From: UBA2040 sp041751955
GTDB lineage: Bacteria; Bacteroidota; Bacteroidia; Flavobacteriales_D; Crocinitomicaceae
Length of the DNA stretch: 64,000 bases
NCBI GenBank assembly: GCA_041751955.1
Contig: JBGSIB010000065.1
Location: forward strand, 62,001 to 126,000
Direction of reading: 5' to 3'
The notes below the pieces were generated by a model that did no database searches, was not told the DNA's origin, and worked only from the letters and a program-made list of their open reading frames with translations. The position numbers and the translations under genes were made by a program. Below, piece after piece: positions 1-7,735 of this stretch (position 1 is the first letter of the stretch; every line of letters starts with the position of its first letter).

Positions 1-109
1 GCGAATGACTCATTAGAAAATTGTAAGGTCAAATAAATCAGTATTACCGAAAAAAAGAATTTGTTCACAGCGGAATACTTTCAATTATCGTACCTAAAAA
101 GACAAATTA

Positions 110-946
110 TTAATCTTTCGGTTTTAACGAATGGATGGAGTCTTCTTCGATTCGAATATATTTGGATTTGTAAAGGTTGCCAACCGCTTTTTTGAAGTTT
201 TTCTTACTCATCCCGACTTGTCTCTTGATTTCATCTGGAGAACTTTTATCGTGCAAATAAAGAATCCCACCTCGACGCTGAATCATATCAAACAACTCTT
301 CTGAAAGTGGTTCTATTTTGCCATAACCTTCTGGCTCGAGGCGAACATCTAGTTTGCCGTCTTCACGAATATTGTAGACGTAACCTGTTGTTATTTCGCC
401 TTTTAACACATTTTTGTTAAAGTCCTGGTGATAAATCAATCCAGGGAATCGATCATCCACAATCACCTTTACACCTAAGTCAGTTGTATCGTCAATCATT
501 ATATCAACAGGGACGTTCAACTGAACAATGCTCGTATCCGTTTCGAAGAATTTTTTATATTTCGTGGTCGCTACTAATCGATCTGTTGCATCATCAAGGA
601 ATAAATAAACCATTACAGATTCTCCTTCAACTAGTTTATAGCGCTGTTCTCGATAAGGTACCATCAGGTCTTTTTCAACTCCCCAATCCAAAAAAGCACC
701 GAAGTGATTTACTTGATTTACTTTAAGATAACCGAATCGATCTAAAGTAACGTTAGGTTCTAAAGTTGTTGCAATTAATCTGTCTTCTGAATCGCGGTAA
801 ATGAATACAGTAATCGTATTACCGACTTCCCATTCTGGGAGCACATATTTTTGTGGAAGTAAAACATCCTGATTTTCGTCACCCAAATATATGCCAACAC
901 TTGTGAACCGGAGTATCTCCAGATCATTAAATTCTCCAAGAATCAT
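110..946 (-). CDS. CvfB/YitL-like S1 RNA-binding protein
   Basis: The 278-residue protein matches the CvfB (YitL) layout: OB/S1-like beta-barrel segments over roughly residues 1-205 and a winged-helix-like C-terminus over about 215-275. Repeated segments such as DRFGYLKVNQVNHFGAFLDW and FPGLIYHQDF are typical of S1 folds. The family binds RNA and influences gene expression, and is known as a virulence regulator in staphylococci; the role here is inferred. Its ATG directly follows the TAA stop of the upstream universal stress gene (TAAATG), so the two are probably co-transcribed and translationally coupled. There is no signal peptide, so it should be cytoplasmic. Confidence 0.85.
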   Translation of the reverse strand: MILGEFNDLEILRFTSVGIYLGDENQDVLLPQKYVLPEWEVGNTITVFIYRDSEDRLIATTLEPNVTLDRFGYLKVNQVNHFGAFLDWGVEKDLMVPYREQRYKLVEGESVMVYLFLDDATDRLVATTKYKKFFETDTSIVQLNVPVDIMIDDTTDLGVKVIVDDRFPGLIYHQDFNKNVLKGEITTGYVYNIREDGKLDVRLEPEGYGKIEPLSEELFDMIQRRGGILYLHDKSSPDEIKRQVGMSKKNFKKAVGNLYKSKYIRIEEDSIHSLKPKD

Positions 947-1753
947 TTAGAAATAAAGAGCTGAGGCCAGTTTAGAATTAACCACCATACAAGGCAAATT
1001 CAAACTGTTGGTGATTAATGATTGACCGAATGTTTCGAACTGTGGTAATATACTTTCAGAATGGTAGGCAAAAGCTACTATTTCTGCACTTTGACTTTCA
1101 GCGTATTGTTCAATTTTTTTGATATAACTTCCTTTAGAAGAAAGTTTTACGAATTCAGCTTTTACTCCTCTTTCTTCGTAATTGTTTTTCACGATGTGTG
1201 TTCTTGTTTTCATCGTCATAGACAAACGCTCGTCATTTTGGTCTTCCCAAAGAATGTGCACTTCTCCTCCAAAAATATTGGCCATATCTCCAGCAATATT
1301 GACAATTTGAAGAGATTCTTTTGTTAAATCAACAGGAACAATAACTTTTGAAATATTTCTCAAAGGCGTCCCTTTTTGCACGACAAGAAAAGGTACATCA
1401 GATGTTCGTATCATCTTTAAGGCATGTGAACCAAAAAGTTTTTGAAGCCCTAAGGCACCATGTGTACCCATGATAACAAGTTGAGCATGTTCGCTTTTAG
1501 CCATTTTGCCCATATCGTCAAGGTAACTGCCTGTTTTCACAACGGGCGTTAAAGTACATCCCTCAGGCAACTTTTTTGTGGCAATTATTTCTTCCAGCTT
1601 TTTATGAGCTTGTTCTTCTTTACTGGATGTGTTCACTACATGGAGTAATTCAATATCTGTATGAACGTGATTCGCAATATGCAAAGCGTATTCAAGGGCT
1701 GTGTCCCCAATTTCAGTAAAGTCGTGTAAAACGATGTACAAATTTTTACTCAT
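947..1753 (-). CDS. Universal stress protein, tandem Usp domains
   Basis: The 268-residue protein has two Usp folds, about residues 1-135 and 140-265. The first keeps a nucleotide-binding-like segment with the pattern MGTHGALGLQKLFGSHA; the second is degenerate there. Tandem Usp proteins are common in Bacteroidota and act in the cytoplasm during stress or energy limitation; no specific ligand can be assigned. The reading frame extends upstream to a TTG, but the ATG giving MSKNLYIVLHDF is the natural start. It is the first gene of a two-gene unit with the CvfB-like gene. Confidence 0.87.
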   Translation of the reverse strand: MSKNLYIVLHDFTEIGDTALEYALHIANHVHTDIELLHVVNTSSKEEQAHKKLEEIIATKKLPEGCTLTPVVKTGSYLDDMGKMAKSEHAQLVIMGTHGALGLQKLFGSHALKMIRTSDVPFLVVQKGTPLRNISKVIVPVDLTKESLQIVNIAGDMANIFGGEVHILWEDQNDERLSMTMKTRTHIVKNNYEERGVKAEFVKLSSKGSYIKKIEQYAESQSAEIVAFAYHSESILPQFETFGQSLITNSLNLPCMVVNSKLASALYF

Positions 1754-1842
1754 AGCGACGAATTTGTTATTTATCAAATATAATAAAATGTATCATATAA
1801 GGAAATGTCAGAGATGGAAAGAAATGAACAGTCAAATATGAA

Positions 1843-2949
1843 TTACCTTTTTTTCTTCTTTTTCTTTGGTTTCTTCCAGTCACTATAAGGATACTGATTG
1901 CTGGGATCCCGTTTATCCTTTTTCTCGAATAGTTTTCTTTTTTCTTTTTGAGGTTTTTTACCTTTTTCGTCTACTGGAGCACCCTCGGGCAAGGCGGCTT
2001 CGTGATTATTCCCTCCCGCTGGAGCGTCTTTGTCACTTGGATTTATCCACCGATTTTTAACTTTTACCGTTTTTATTTTTCCTTCTGTGTCCGGCACTTC
2101 AATTTCAAATTTCTCCTCAAATTTTTCGTTAACGGCAATAACGTCTTCCTGAAGATACCATTTTCCGTTTTTTAAGATAAAGGCATCATACGATAAATCG
2201 GGGACATAATAGGAGTAATGACCCACTAAATTGGGAGATTCCGGCGATAAATGATCGAACAATATTCGGTTGTATTTGCCATCAAAACGCAAAGACATAG
2301 TTGTTTTCTCACTATGCTCATAAAAAAGACGCTTGAATGTTTCGTTACCGACTTTAAATACGGGACTACCCAATTTCGCTTGATTTCCAGAAAAATAAAG
2401 TACATCAATTAGCTTCATGTTCGATGTTGATCCTAGACCGTCCCATCCTAGAATGGTGTACATGTCTCGGTTTCCCTTTTCAAAAGGAATTATTTGATAA
2501 TACAGAGCACCATACCATTGGTTGGATTGTAAAATTTCCGTGGGCCGCATGGCCATTACGTCATATGATTTGGTTAATTCATGTAATCGATATTCTTTTT
2601 TCTTTTCGTCAATATGTTGGATAAAGCAGTAGTATTTTTGTGTTTTATCATCTTGTTCAACATTCCAATTTACAATTCGAACCAATCCGTCAGGTGAGAG
2701 AATGAAACCAACTGTCGTAAGTCTATTGAAGTTATACGTCATGGAGCTCTCAAGATTCAAAACTTCTTTGAGTTTGGTTTTGAATAGTTCGTTTCTTTCC
2801 TTTTTTTCAGAATTGTTTTCAGCCAAACGAAGAGATGAAAGTAATTGCTCTAGCTCGTTTTCGTTGTCTTGAAAAGACGTAACAGTTTGAGCATGAAGGG
2901 TAATGCTAGTCAAGAAGGTAAACAAGAAAACCCAAAATAATCGAATCAT
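1843..2949 (-). CDS. Secreted protein of unknown function, Lys-rich tail
   Basis: I do not recognise this 368-residue protein. It starts with a clear signal peptide (MIRLFWVFLFTFLTSITLHA, then QTVT), so it should be exported. The central part, residues about 60-290, is a mixed alpha/beta region with aromatic patches. The last 80 residues are low-complexity, rich in Lys, Pro and Glu, and end in a run of lysines. Such basic tails may contact the envelope or nucleic acid, but no function follows. It stands alone, with its own promoter-like element about 25 bases upstream and unrelated neighbours. Confidence 0.7.
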   Translation of the reverse strand: MIRLFWVFLFTFLTSITLHAQTVTSFQDNENELEQLLSSLRLAENNSEKKERNELFKTKLKEVLNLESSMTYNFNRLTTVGFILSPDGLVRIVNWNVEQDDKTQKYYCFIQHIDEKKKEYRLHELTKSYDVMAMRPTEILQSNQWYGALYYQIIPFEKGNRDMYTILGWDGLGSTSNMKLIDVLYFSGNQAKLGSPVFKVGNETFKRLFYEHSEKTTMSLRFDGKYNRILFDHLSPESPNLVGHYSYYVPDLSYDAFILKNGKWYLQEDVIAVNEKFEEKFEIEVPDTEGKIKTVKVKNRWINPSDKDAPAGGNNHEAALPEGAPVDEKGKKPQKEKRKLFEKKDKRDPSNQYPYSDWKKPKKKKKKR

Positions 2950-2972
2950 TCTATTGGTAGATTTGTTGTCAG

Positions 2973-3004
2973 CAAAGATACAAAATCCGTGCTAGATAAT
3001 GCAA
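2973..3004 (-). promoter_or_regulatory. Bacteroidota-type promoter for the secreted protein gene
   Basis: On the minus strand TATCTTTG (2973-2980) matches the -7 consensus TAnnTTTG. A TTG lies 21 bases upstream at 3002-3004, as a -33 partner. The start codon is at 2949, giving a leader of roughly 20 bases. Confidence 0.5.
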
Positions 3005-3066
3005 TAACGCTAAAAACAAGGGAATGTTACGCCGGAACCTGAAGAAACTGCTCTAAGCGAGTATTC

Positions 3067-3717
3067 TTACAACTTCTTTAAATCGGCAATGGTCTGTGAT
3101 GGATTATCAGATCCAAAAACAAAACTTCCTGCTACCAAGGCATTAGCCCCTGCTTGAACAAGTAAACGGCCCGTTTCAAGATTAACACCACCATCAACTT
3201 CTATTTTAGCACGTGATCCTTTTCTATGAATTAAGTTGGACAATTGTTCTACCTTATTGATTGCATTTGGAATGAATTTCTGGCCTCCAAAACCTGGATT
3301 AACGGACATGATAAGTACTAAGTCCAAATCCTCGATTACATCTTCCAATAATTCAATTGACGTATGTGGATTCAAAGCAACACCGGCTTGCATACCATTG
3401 GCTTTTATGTTTTGAATGGTTCTATGCAAATGACGGCAAGCTTCAAAGTGAACCGTTAAAATATCGGCTCCAGCAGCTTTAAATTGCGATACGTAATCAT
3501 CTGGATTTTCAATCATTATGTGAACATCAAGTGGTTTCGTTGCGTGACGTTTTATAGCTTCAATTACGGGAAAGCCAAAACTGATATTCGGCACAAAAAC
3601 ACCGTCCATAACATCCACATGAAACCAATCTGCTTCTGATTTGTTGATCATTTCAACGTCGCGCTGAATGTTTGCAAAGTCACAAGATAAGACGGAGGGA
3701 GCAATAATTGTAGCCAT
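3067..3717 (-). CDS. rpe: Ribulose-phosphate 3-epimerase
   Basis: It interconverts D-ribulose 5-phosphate and D-xylulose 5-phosphate in the pentose phosphate pathway, in the cytoplasm. The 216-residue TIM barrel carries the family signatures: IAPSVLSCDFA at the N-terminus, HVDVMDGVFVPNISFG with the metal-binding His and catalytic Asp, VNPGFGGQKF, and the second acidic motif EVDGGVN. Length is normal. The frame extends five codons to a TTG, but that would overlap the promoter element; the ATG giving MATIIAPSV is the start. It appears monocistronic. Confidence 0.96.
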   Translation of the reverse strand: MATIIAPSVLSCDFANIQRDVEMINKSEADWFHVDVMDGVFVPNISFGFPVIEAIKRHATKPLDVHIMIENPDDYVSQFKAAGADILTVHFEACRHLHRTIQNIKANGMQAGVALNPHTSIELLEDVIEDLDLVLIMSVNPGFGGQKFIPNAINKVEQLSNLIHRKGSRAKIEVDGGVNLETGRLLVQAGANALVAGSFVFGSDNPSQTIADLKKL

Positions 3718-3729
3718 GATTTTTTTTGG

Positions 3730-3737
3730 CAAAGTTA
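3730..3737 (-). promoter_or_regulatory. -7 element for rpe
   Basis: TAACTTTG on the minus strand fits TAnnTTTG. It ends 12 bases before the rpe ATG, which predicts a very short leader. I see no clear -33 TTTG at the ideal distance. Confidence 0.4.
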
Positions 3738-3827
3738 AAAATTAGTCTTCAAAGGAATTTCATTTGTTGACAAGTTGGCACATTGTGTATATAGAAATTG
3801 TATTTTTATTGAAAAAAAGCATCCTTT

Positions 3828-4460
3828 ATGACCTTGTCCGCTTTAACCGTAATCATGATAGCCACTATTCTTATTTCATTAAAAGCGATGAACGATCCGG
3901 AAATGAAAGAAAAATGGATGTATTCTCCTTATCGTGTTAAGCATAACAAAGAGTCCTACAGAATTATCAGCCATATATTTATTCATGCTGATATGGCTCA
4001 TTTGATTTTTAACATGATCTCACTCTATTATTTGGGACAGCTGTTAGAGCAAGTGATGCAGTTCAAATATGGTTTTTTAAAAGGTGAATTGCACTTTGTT
4101 TCCATATACTTTTTTGGCGCTTTATTCGCCACTTTAATCCCTTATTTGCGCAATCAAGACAAGTATGAGTATAGGAGTTTAGGTGCATCTGGTGCAGTTT
4201 CGGCTGTTATTTTCGCAGCCATTTTGTGTGTTCCAACCATGAAGTTGGGCTTGATTTTTTTGCCTTTTCAATTTGACGCGTACTGGTTTGGTTTAGTTTA
4301 TCTCATTTATGAAATTTACATGGATAAAAGAGGAAATACAGGAATAGCGCATGATGCACATTTAGGGGGTGCTCTTTTAGGAATTATTTATATCTTGGTC
4401 ATTGATCCCGAACGAGGAGTTAATTTTGTGAATGTCATTATGAACCAAATTACCAACTAA
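3828..4460 (+). CDS. Rhomboid family intramembrane serine protease
   Basis: Rhomboids cleave transmembrane proteins inside the membrane. The 210-residue protein has about six hydrophobic segments. It contains the first-loop pattern HIFIHADMAHLIFNM, the serine motif GASGAVSA near residue 120, and the catalytic-dyad histidine in HDAHLGGALLG near residue 180. Both dyad residues are present, so it should be active; the substrate is unknown. It lies three bases upstream of the class IV aminotransferase gene, so the two are likely co-transcribed. It is one of three rhomboid genes in the window. Confidence 0.9.
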   Translation: MTLSALTVIMIATILISLKAMNDPEMKEKWMYSPYRVKHNKESYRIISHIFIHADMAHLIFNMISLYYLGQLLEQVMQFKYGFLKGELHFVSIYFFGALFATLIPYLRNQDKYEYRSLGASGAVSAVIFAAILCVPTMKLGLIFLPFQFDAYWFGLVYLIYEIYMDKRGNTGIAHDAHLGGALLGIIYILVIDPERGVNFVNVIMNQITN

Positions 4461-4463
4461 ACC

Positions 4464-5354
4464 ATGGCAAATCTATTTGTGAACATTAATGGACAAGTCC
4501 TAGAGTCTCAGCAAGGCGGGATTCAGGCGGACAATCGCGCATACCTTTATGGTGATGGAGTTTTTGAAACCATCCGGATTTTTCAAGGGAAGATAATCAA
4601 CTTTGAAAATCATTTTTCAAGATTAATGGAAGGGGCGAAAGTGCTAAAAATAAGACTTCCCAATTTCTTTACACCTGAATTTTTTATAGAAAAAATAGAA
4701 GAATTACTTGCTAATTCTGAGATTAATCAGGGTGGACGAGTACGCTTGTGCATTGATCGTATGGCAGGAGGAAACTATACTCCTGAATACAATGAAGCTG
4801 TTTTTACAATTGATGTGAAACCCGTTCCTCAAGCTGATTTTGAATTGAATTCCAAAGGTTTGGAGGTCGATATTTACACGGATATCCGTAAACAAAAGAA
4901 TATTTTAGCGAATTATAAAACGAAAAATGGACTTTTATACGTCCTTGCTGGAATCCAAGCCAAAGAAAAAGGTATGCATGATATGCTTATAACCAATGGG
5001 GATATGAGTATAATTGAAAGTTCTAGTTCCAATTTTTTTATAGTCAGCAACGGTGTTTTGTACACGCCAGGACTTGAGGAAGGGTGTTTAGCAGGCACAA
5101 TGCGGATGCAAATAATTAACTTGGCCTTAGCAAATGGAATAAAGGTTTATGAAAGTGCTATTCTACCGCAAAATTTATTGAGCGCAGATGAAGTCTTTTT
5201 AACCAACGCTGTTCATGGGATAATGTGGGTCAGTGGATATCGCACCAAAAGATACTTTAACAATACCTCTAGAAAATTGGTCGCTCACCTCAATGAGTTT
5301 TGGGACAATCATCTTAACCCAAAAACGAATCAGCTAGAAGATACGGAAGAATGA
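4464..5354 (+). CDS. Class IV PLP-dependent aminotransferase
   Basis: This fold-type IV PLP enzyme of 296 residues could be a branched-chain or D-amino-acid aminotransferase or an aminodeoxychorismate lyase. Visible features are the N-terminal DNRAYLYGDGVFETIRIFQG, the probable PLP lysine in ANYKTKNGLLYV near residue 155, and the signature around IESSSSNFFIV followed by LYTPGLEEGCLAGTMR. The substrate cannot be fixed from sequence; an aminodeoxychorismate-lyase (PabC)-like role is possible, but no partner folate gene is nearby. It sits directly downstream of a rhomboid gene. Confidence 0.85.
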   Translation: MANLFVNINGQVLESQQGGIQADNRAYLYGDGVFETIRIFQGKIINFENHFSRLMEGAKVLKIRLPNFFTPEFFIEKIEELLANSEINQGGRVRLCIDRMAGGNYTPEYNEAVFTIDVKPVPQADFELNSKGLEVDIYTDIRKQKNILANYKTKNGLLYVLAGIQAKEKGMHDMLITNGDMSIIESSSSNFFIVSNGVLYTPGLEEGCLAGTMRMQIINLALANGIKVYESAILPQNLLSADEVFLTNAVHGIMWVSGYRTKRYFNNTSRKLVAHLNEFWDNHLNPKTNQLEDTEE

Positions 5355-5416
5355 GAAAACTTAATTATATAAATGTTAACTGAAAGTATAATTCAATACA
5401 TTCAATGAAAATTCTG

Positions 5417-5424
5417 TATCTTTG
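5417..5424 (+). promoter_or_regulatory. Promoter -7 element ahead of a long cold-shock leader
   Basis: TATCTTTG matches TAnnTTTG exactly. It would start a transcript about 140 bases ahead of the cold-shock-domain gene. A small hairpin with stem GCACA/TGTGC lies early in the leader, near 5436-5450. No clear -33 TTTG is seen. Confidence 0.45.
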
Positions 5425-5569
5425 CACGAGCGTAGCACAAATTATGTGCGTTTTGTCATTCCTTTTTGAATAATAATTAGACAAGTCAGTCCCAATCTAT
5501 TGACCAATCGATTCTTAGTTAAGTAGTTAATGACGTGCTAAACCAGAATTAGAAATTTTAATAAAGTCA

Positions 5570-6019
5570 ATGGGTAAGTCACAAGAAACCTACAGTAAAA
5601 AAGAAAAAGAGAAGAAGCGCTTGAAAAAACGTCAAGATAAACTTCTCAAAAAAGGAGAGCGAAAAGAAAATTCTACCGGTGGTGGATTAGAAAACATGAT
5701 GGCCTATTTGGACGCCGAAGGTAATATCGTAGATACTCCGCCAGAAATCACCAAAAAAGTTGAAATCGATCCAAATGATATCGTTTTAGGAGTGCCAACT
5801 CGTGAAGCGGAAGAAGACCATGGAGATCCAGAAGGGAAAGTTGCTTTTTACAACGATTCTAAAGGTTATGGTTTTATAAAGGATTTAAGAACGCAAGAAA
5901 GTTATTTTTTCCATGTTAATGGTTTAATTGACGAAGTTCGCGAGAATGATAAGGTAACTTTTGTTTTAGAGCGTGGTCCAAAAGGAATGAACGCTGTTAA
6001 AGTTAAAAGAATCAGTTAA
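5570..6019 (+). CDS. Cold-shock-domain protein with basic N-terminal tail
   Basis: This 149-residue protein has a very Lys/Arg-rich first 40 residues, an acidic linker, and a C-terminal cold-shock domain from about residue 85. The RNP1-like motif reads SKGYGFIKD and the RNP2-like motif SYFFHVN, both with the nucleic-acid-stacking aromatics. Such proteins bind single-stranded RNA or DNA and act as RNA chaperones. A long untranslated leader precedes it and a DEAD-box helicase gene follows 51 bases later, which suits a joint role in RNA unfolding, perhaps at low temperature. Confidence 0.88.
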   Translation: MGKSQETYSKKEKEKKRLKKRQDKLLKKGERKENSTGGGLENMMAYLDAEGNIVDTPPEITKKVEIDPNDIVLGVPTREAEEDHGDPEGKVAFYNDSKGYGFIKDLRTQESYFFHVNGLIDEVRENDKVTFVLERGPKGMNAVKVKRIS

Positions 6020-6026
6020 TTGAGCG

Positions 6027-6051
6027 GAACCTTTGGGTTCTAACAGTTTTT
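6027..6051 (+). terminator. Weak hairpin between cold-shock and helicase genes
   Basis: A five-pair stem GAACC/GGTTC with loop TTTG is followed after six bases by five T residues. It could be a weak terminator or attenuator that lowers helicase expression relative to the cold-shock gene. The short stem makes this tentative. Confidence 0.3.
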
Positions 6052-6070
6052 CGAATCAAAAAATTTAAGC

Positions 6071-7426
6071 ATGTCCACTTTCGATAATTTCAAACTTAAG
6101 AAAGCTCTTCGAAATGCGATAGCGGACTTGGGCTTTACAGCCCCGACACCCGTTCAGGAACAGTCTATGGCTCCAGTTTTGTCTGGAAAAGATGTTTTGG
6201 GTATAGCACAAACTGGTACAGGTAAGACATTGGCTTATATGTTGCCAATTTTGGAAGGTTTGACGTATTCTGATCAGTTGCATCCCCGAGTTTTAATTTT
6301 GGTGCCGACAAGAGAGCTTGTTGTTCAAGTTGTGGATCAAATAGCCTTGTTCACTAAATACATGAATGTTCGTGTTCTAGGCATATACGGTGGTGTTAAT
6401 ATCAATACGCAGCGCAAAAATATTGCATTAGGAACCGATATCATCGTTGCAACACCAGGACGATTATATGATTTAGTTTTGAATCAATCTCTATCATTGA
6501 AATTTGCGAAAAAATTAGTGATAGACGAGGTAGATGTCATGTTAGACCTCGGATTTCGACCTCAACTCATGAGCATTTTCGAGTTAATGCCGGAGAAGCG
6601 TCAGAATATTATGTTCTCGGCAACTATGACGGAAGAAGTTGAAGAGCTTATTGACGCTTTTTTTATTGCTCCACATAAAATATCAATTGCTGTCAGCGGA
6701 ACTCCGCTGGACAATATTAGTCAAACCAGTTATAATGTTGAGAATTTCTACACGAAGGTTAATTTGCTGAAGCATTTGATATCTGACAGAGAAACTTTCC
6801 GAAAGGTTCTAGTGTTTATGGGAAGCAAACGTTTGGCGGATAAACTTTTCCTTGAATTGGAGGAAGATTTTGGTCAAGAAACAGGAATCATCCATTCGAA
6901 TAAAGCCCAAAACACCAGACTTGTTGCCATAGATCAGTTTGATCAGGGTCAAAATAGAATTTTAGTTGCCACAGATGTAATTGCCAGAGGATTAGATTTA
7001 GACAGAATAACACATGTCATCAATTTCGATACACCAATTTTCCCGGAAAATTATATGCATCGAATTGGTCGAACAGGTCGAGCGGAAGAACAAGGGAGTT
7101 CCATTTTGTTTTCGACAGAAAAAGAGTTAAAAGCCAAAGAAGCTATTGAATCCTTGATGGATTATACTATTCCTTTGATTCCTTTTCCTGAAGAGGTAAA
7201 GTATTCAAGTGATTTACTCCCGGAAGAGCGACCAGATGATTTCATCGATAAAAACCCTACCCGAAACGACAGAAACGAGGAGCGAGGAGCGAGTTTTCAT
7301 GAGAAAAAGAAGAAAAATCAAAAGGTAAATCTTGGTGGAAGCTACAAACAAAATATAGGCAAGAAATACAAAAAACCTAAGACACGTGGAGATAAAACGT
7401 ACCACGCCAAAAAACGACGTGGCTAA
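6071..7426 (+). CDS. DEAD-box-family ATP-dependent RNA helicase (DEVD variant)
   Basis: All superfamily-2 helicase motifs are present: Q motif GFTAPTPVQ, motif I AQTGTGKT, Ia PTRELVVQ, Ib ATPGRL, motif II DEVD at residues 152-155, motif III SAT, motif IV VLVFMGSK, motif V ATDVIARGLD and motif VI HRIGRTGR. The C-terminal 80 residues are basic and likely bind RNA. Motif II has Val where the family normally has Ala; the metal- and ATP-contacting D and E remain, so activity is expected. It probably acts in ribosome assembly or mRNA turnover with the upstream cold-shock protein. Length of 451 residues is typical. Confidence 0.93.
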   Translation: MSTFDNFKLKKALRNAIADLGFTAPTPVQEQSMAPVLSGKDVLGIAQTGTGKTLAYMLPILEGLTYSDQLHPRVLILVPTRELVVQVVDQIALFTKYMNVRVLGIYGGVNINTQRKNIALGTDIIVATPGRLYDLVLNQSLSLKFAKKLVIDEVDVMLDLGFRPQLMSIFELMPEKRQNIMFSATMTEEVEELIDAFFIAPHKISIAVSGTPLDNISQTSYNVENFYTKVNLLKHLISDRETFRKVLVFMGSKRLADKLFLELEEDFGQETGIIHSNKAQNTRLVAIDQFDQGQNRILVATDVIARGLDLDRITHVINFDTPIFPENYMHRIGRTGRAEEQGSSILFSTEKELKAKEAIESLMDYTIPLIPFPEEVKYSSDLLPEERPDDFIDKNPTRNDRNEERGASFHEKKKKNQKVNLGGSYKQNIGKKYKKPKTRGDKTYHAKKRRG

Positions 7427-7429
7427 ATT

Positions 7430-7735
7430 CTACTGATTTTTCAATTTTGCTTTCGCGTTCTTAATACTATCAATTTCAGCCTGATTCGGTGCGTTGTGAA
7501 CAGGCGCCTCTTTCAATTGTTTATCTTGTTGTCTTTGAGCCTTTTTCATTTGTCTTCGCTCTTTTCTAGTCATTTTGCCCTTTGCAATAGTATTAATTGA
7601 ATCGGTCGTTACGTGCTGAAAATGAGTTGAAGCACTTGTTGTGTTATTTTCTTTTATTTCTTTTCCGTTTCCTCCTTGGCAAGAGACAGTGAGTACAATT
7701 GCATAAGTGCTAATCCAAAATGATAATCTTTTCAT
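7430..7735 (-). CDS. Small predicted lipoprotein
   Basis: The 101-residue protein has a hydrophobic N-terminus ending in a lipobox-like LTVSC near residue 19, then a highly charged Lys/Arg/Gln-rich body (KMTRKERRQMKKAQRQQDKQ). I do not recognise a family. The gene starts inside the last 26 bases of the upstream T9SS cargo gene on the same strand, so it is probably translated from the same mRNA. It converges with the helicase gene three bases away. Confidence 0.6.
   Translation of the reverse strand: MKRLSFWISTYAIVLTVSCQGGNGKEIKENNTTSASTHFQHVTTDSINTIAKGKMTRKERRQMKKAQRQQDKQLKEAPVHNAPNQAEIDSIKNAKAKLKNQ

Noticed and set aside
1..109. Left edge, possible partial gene
   Set aside because: No frame with protein-like composition was seen; it looks intergenic.
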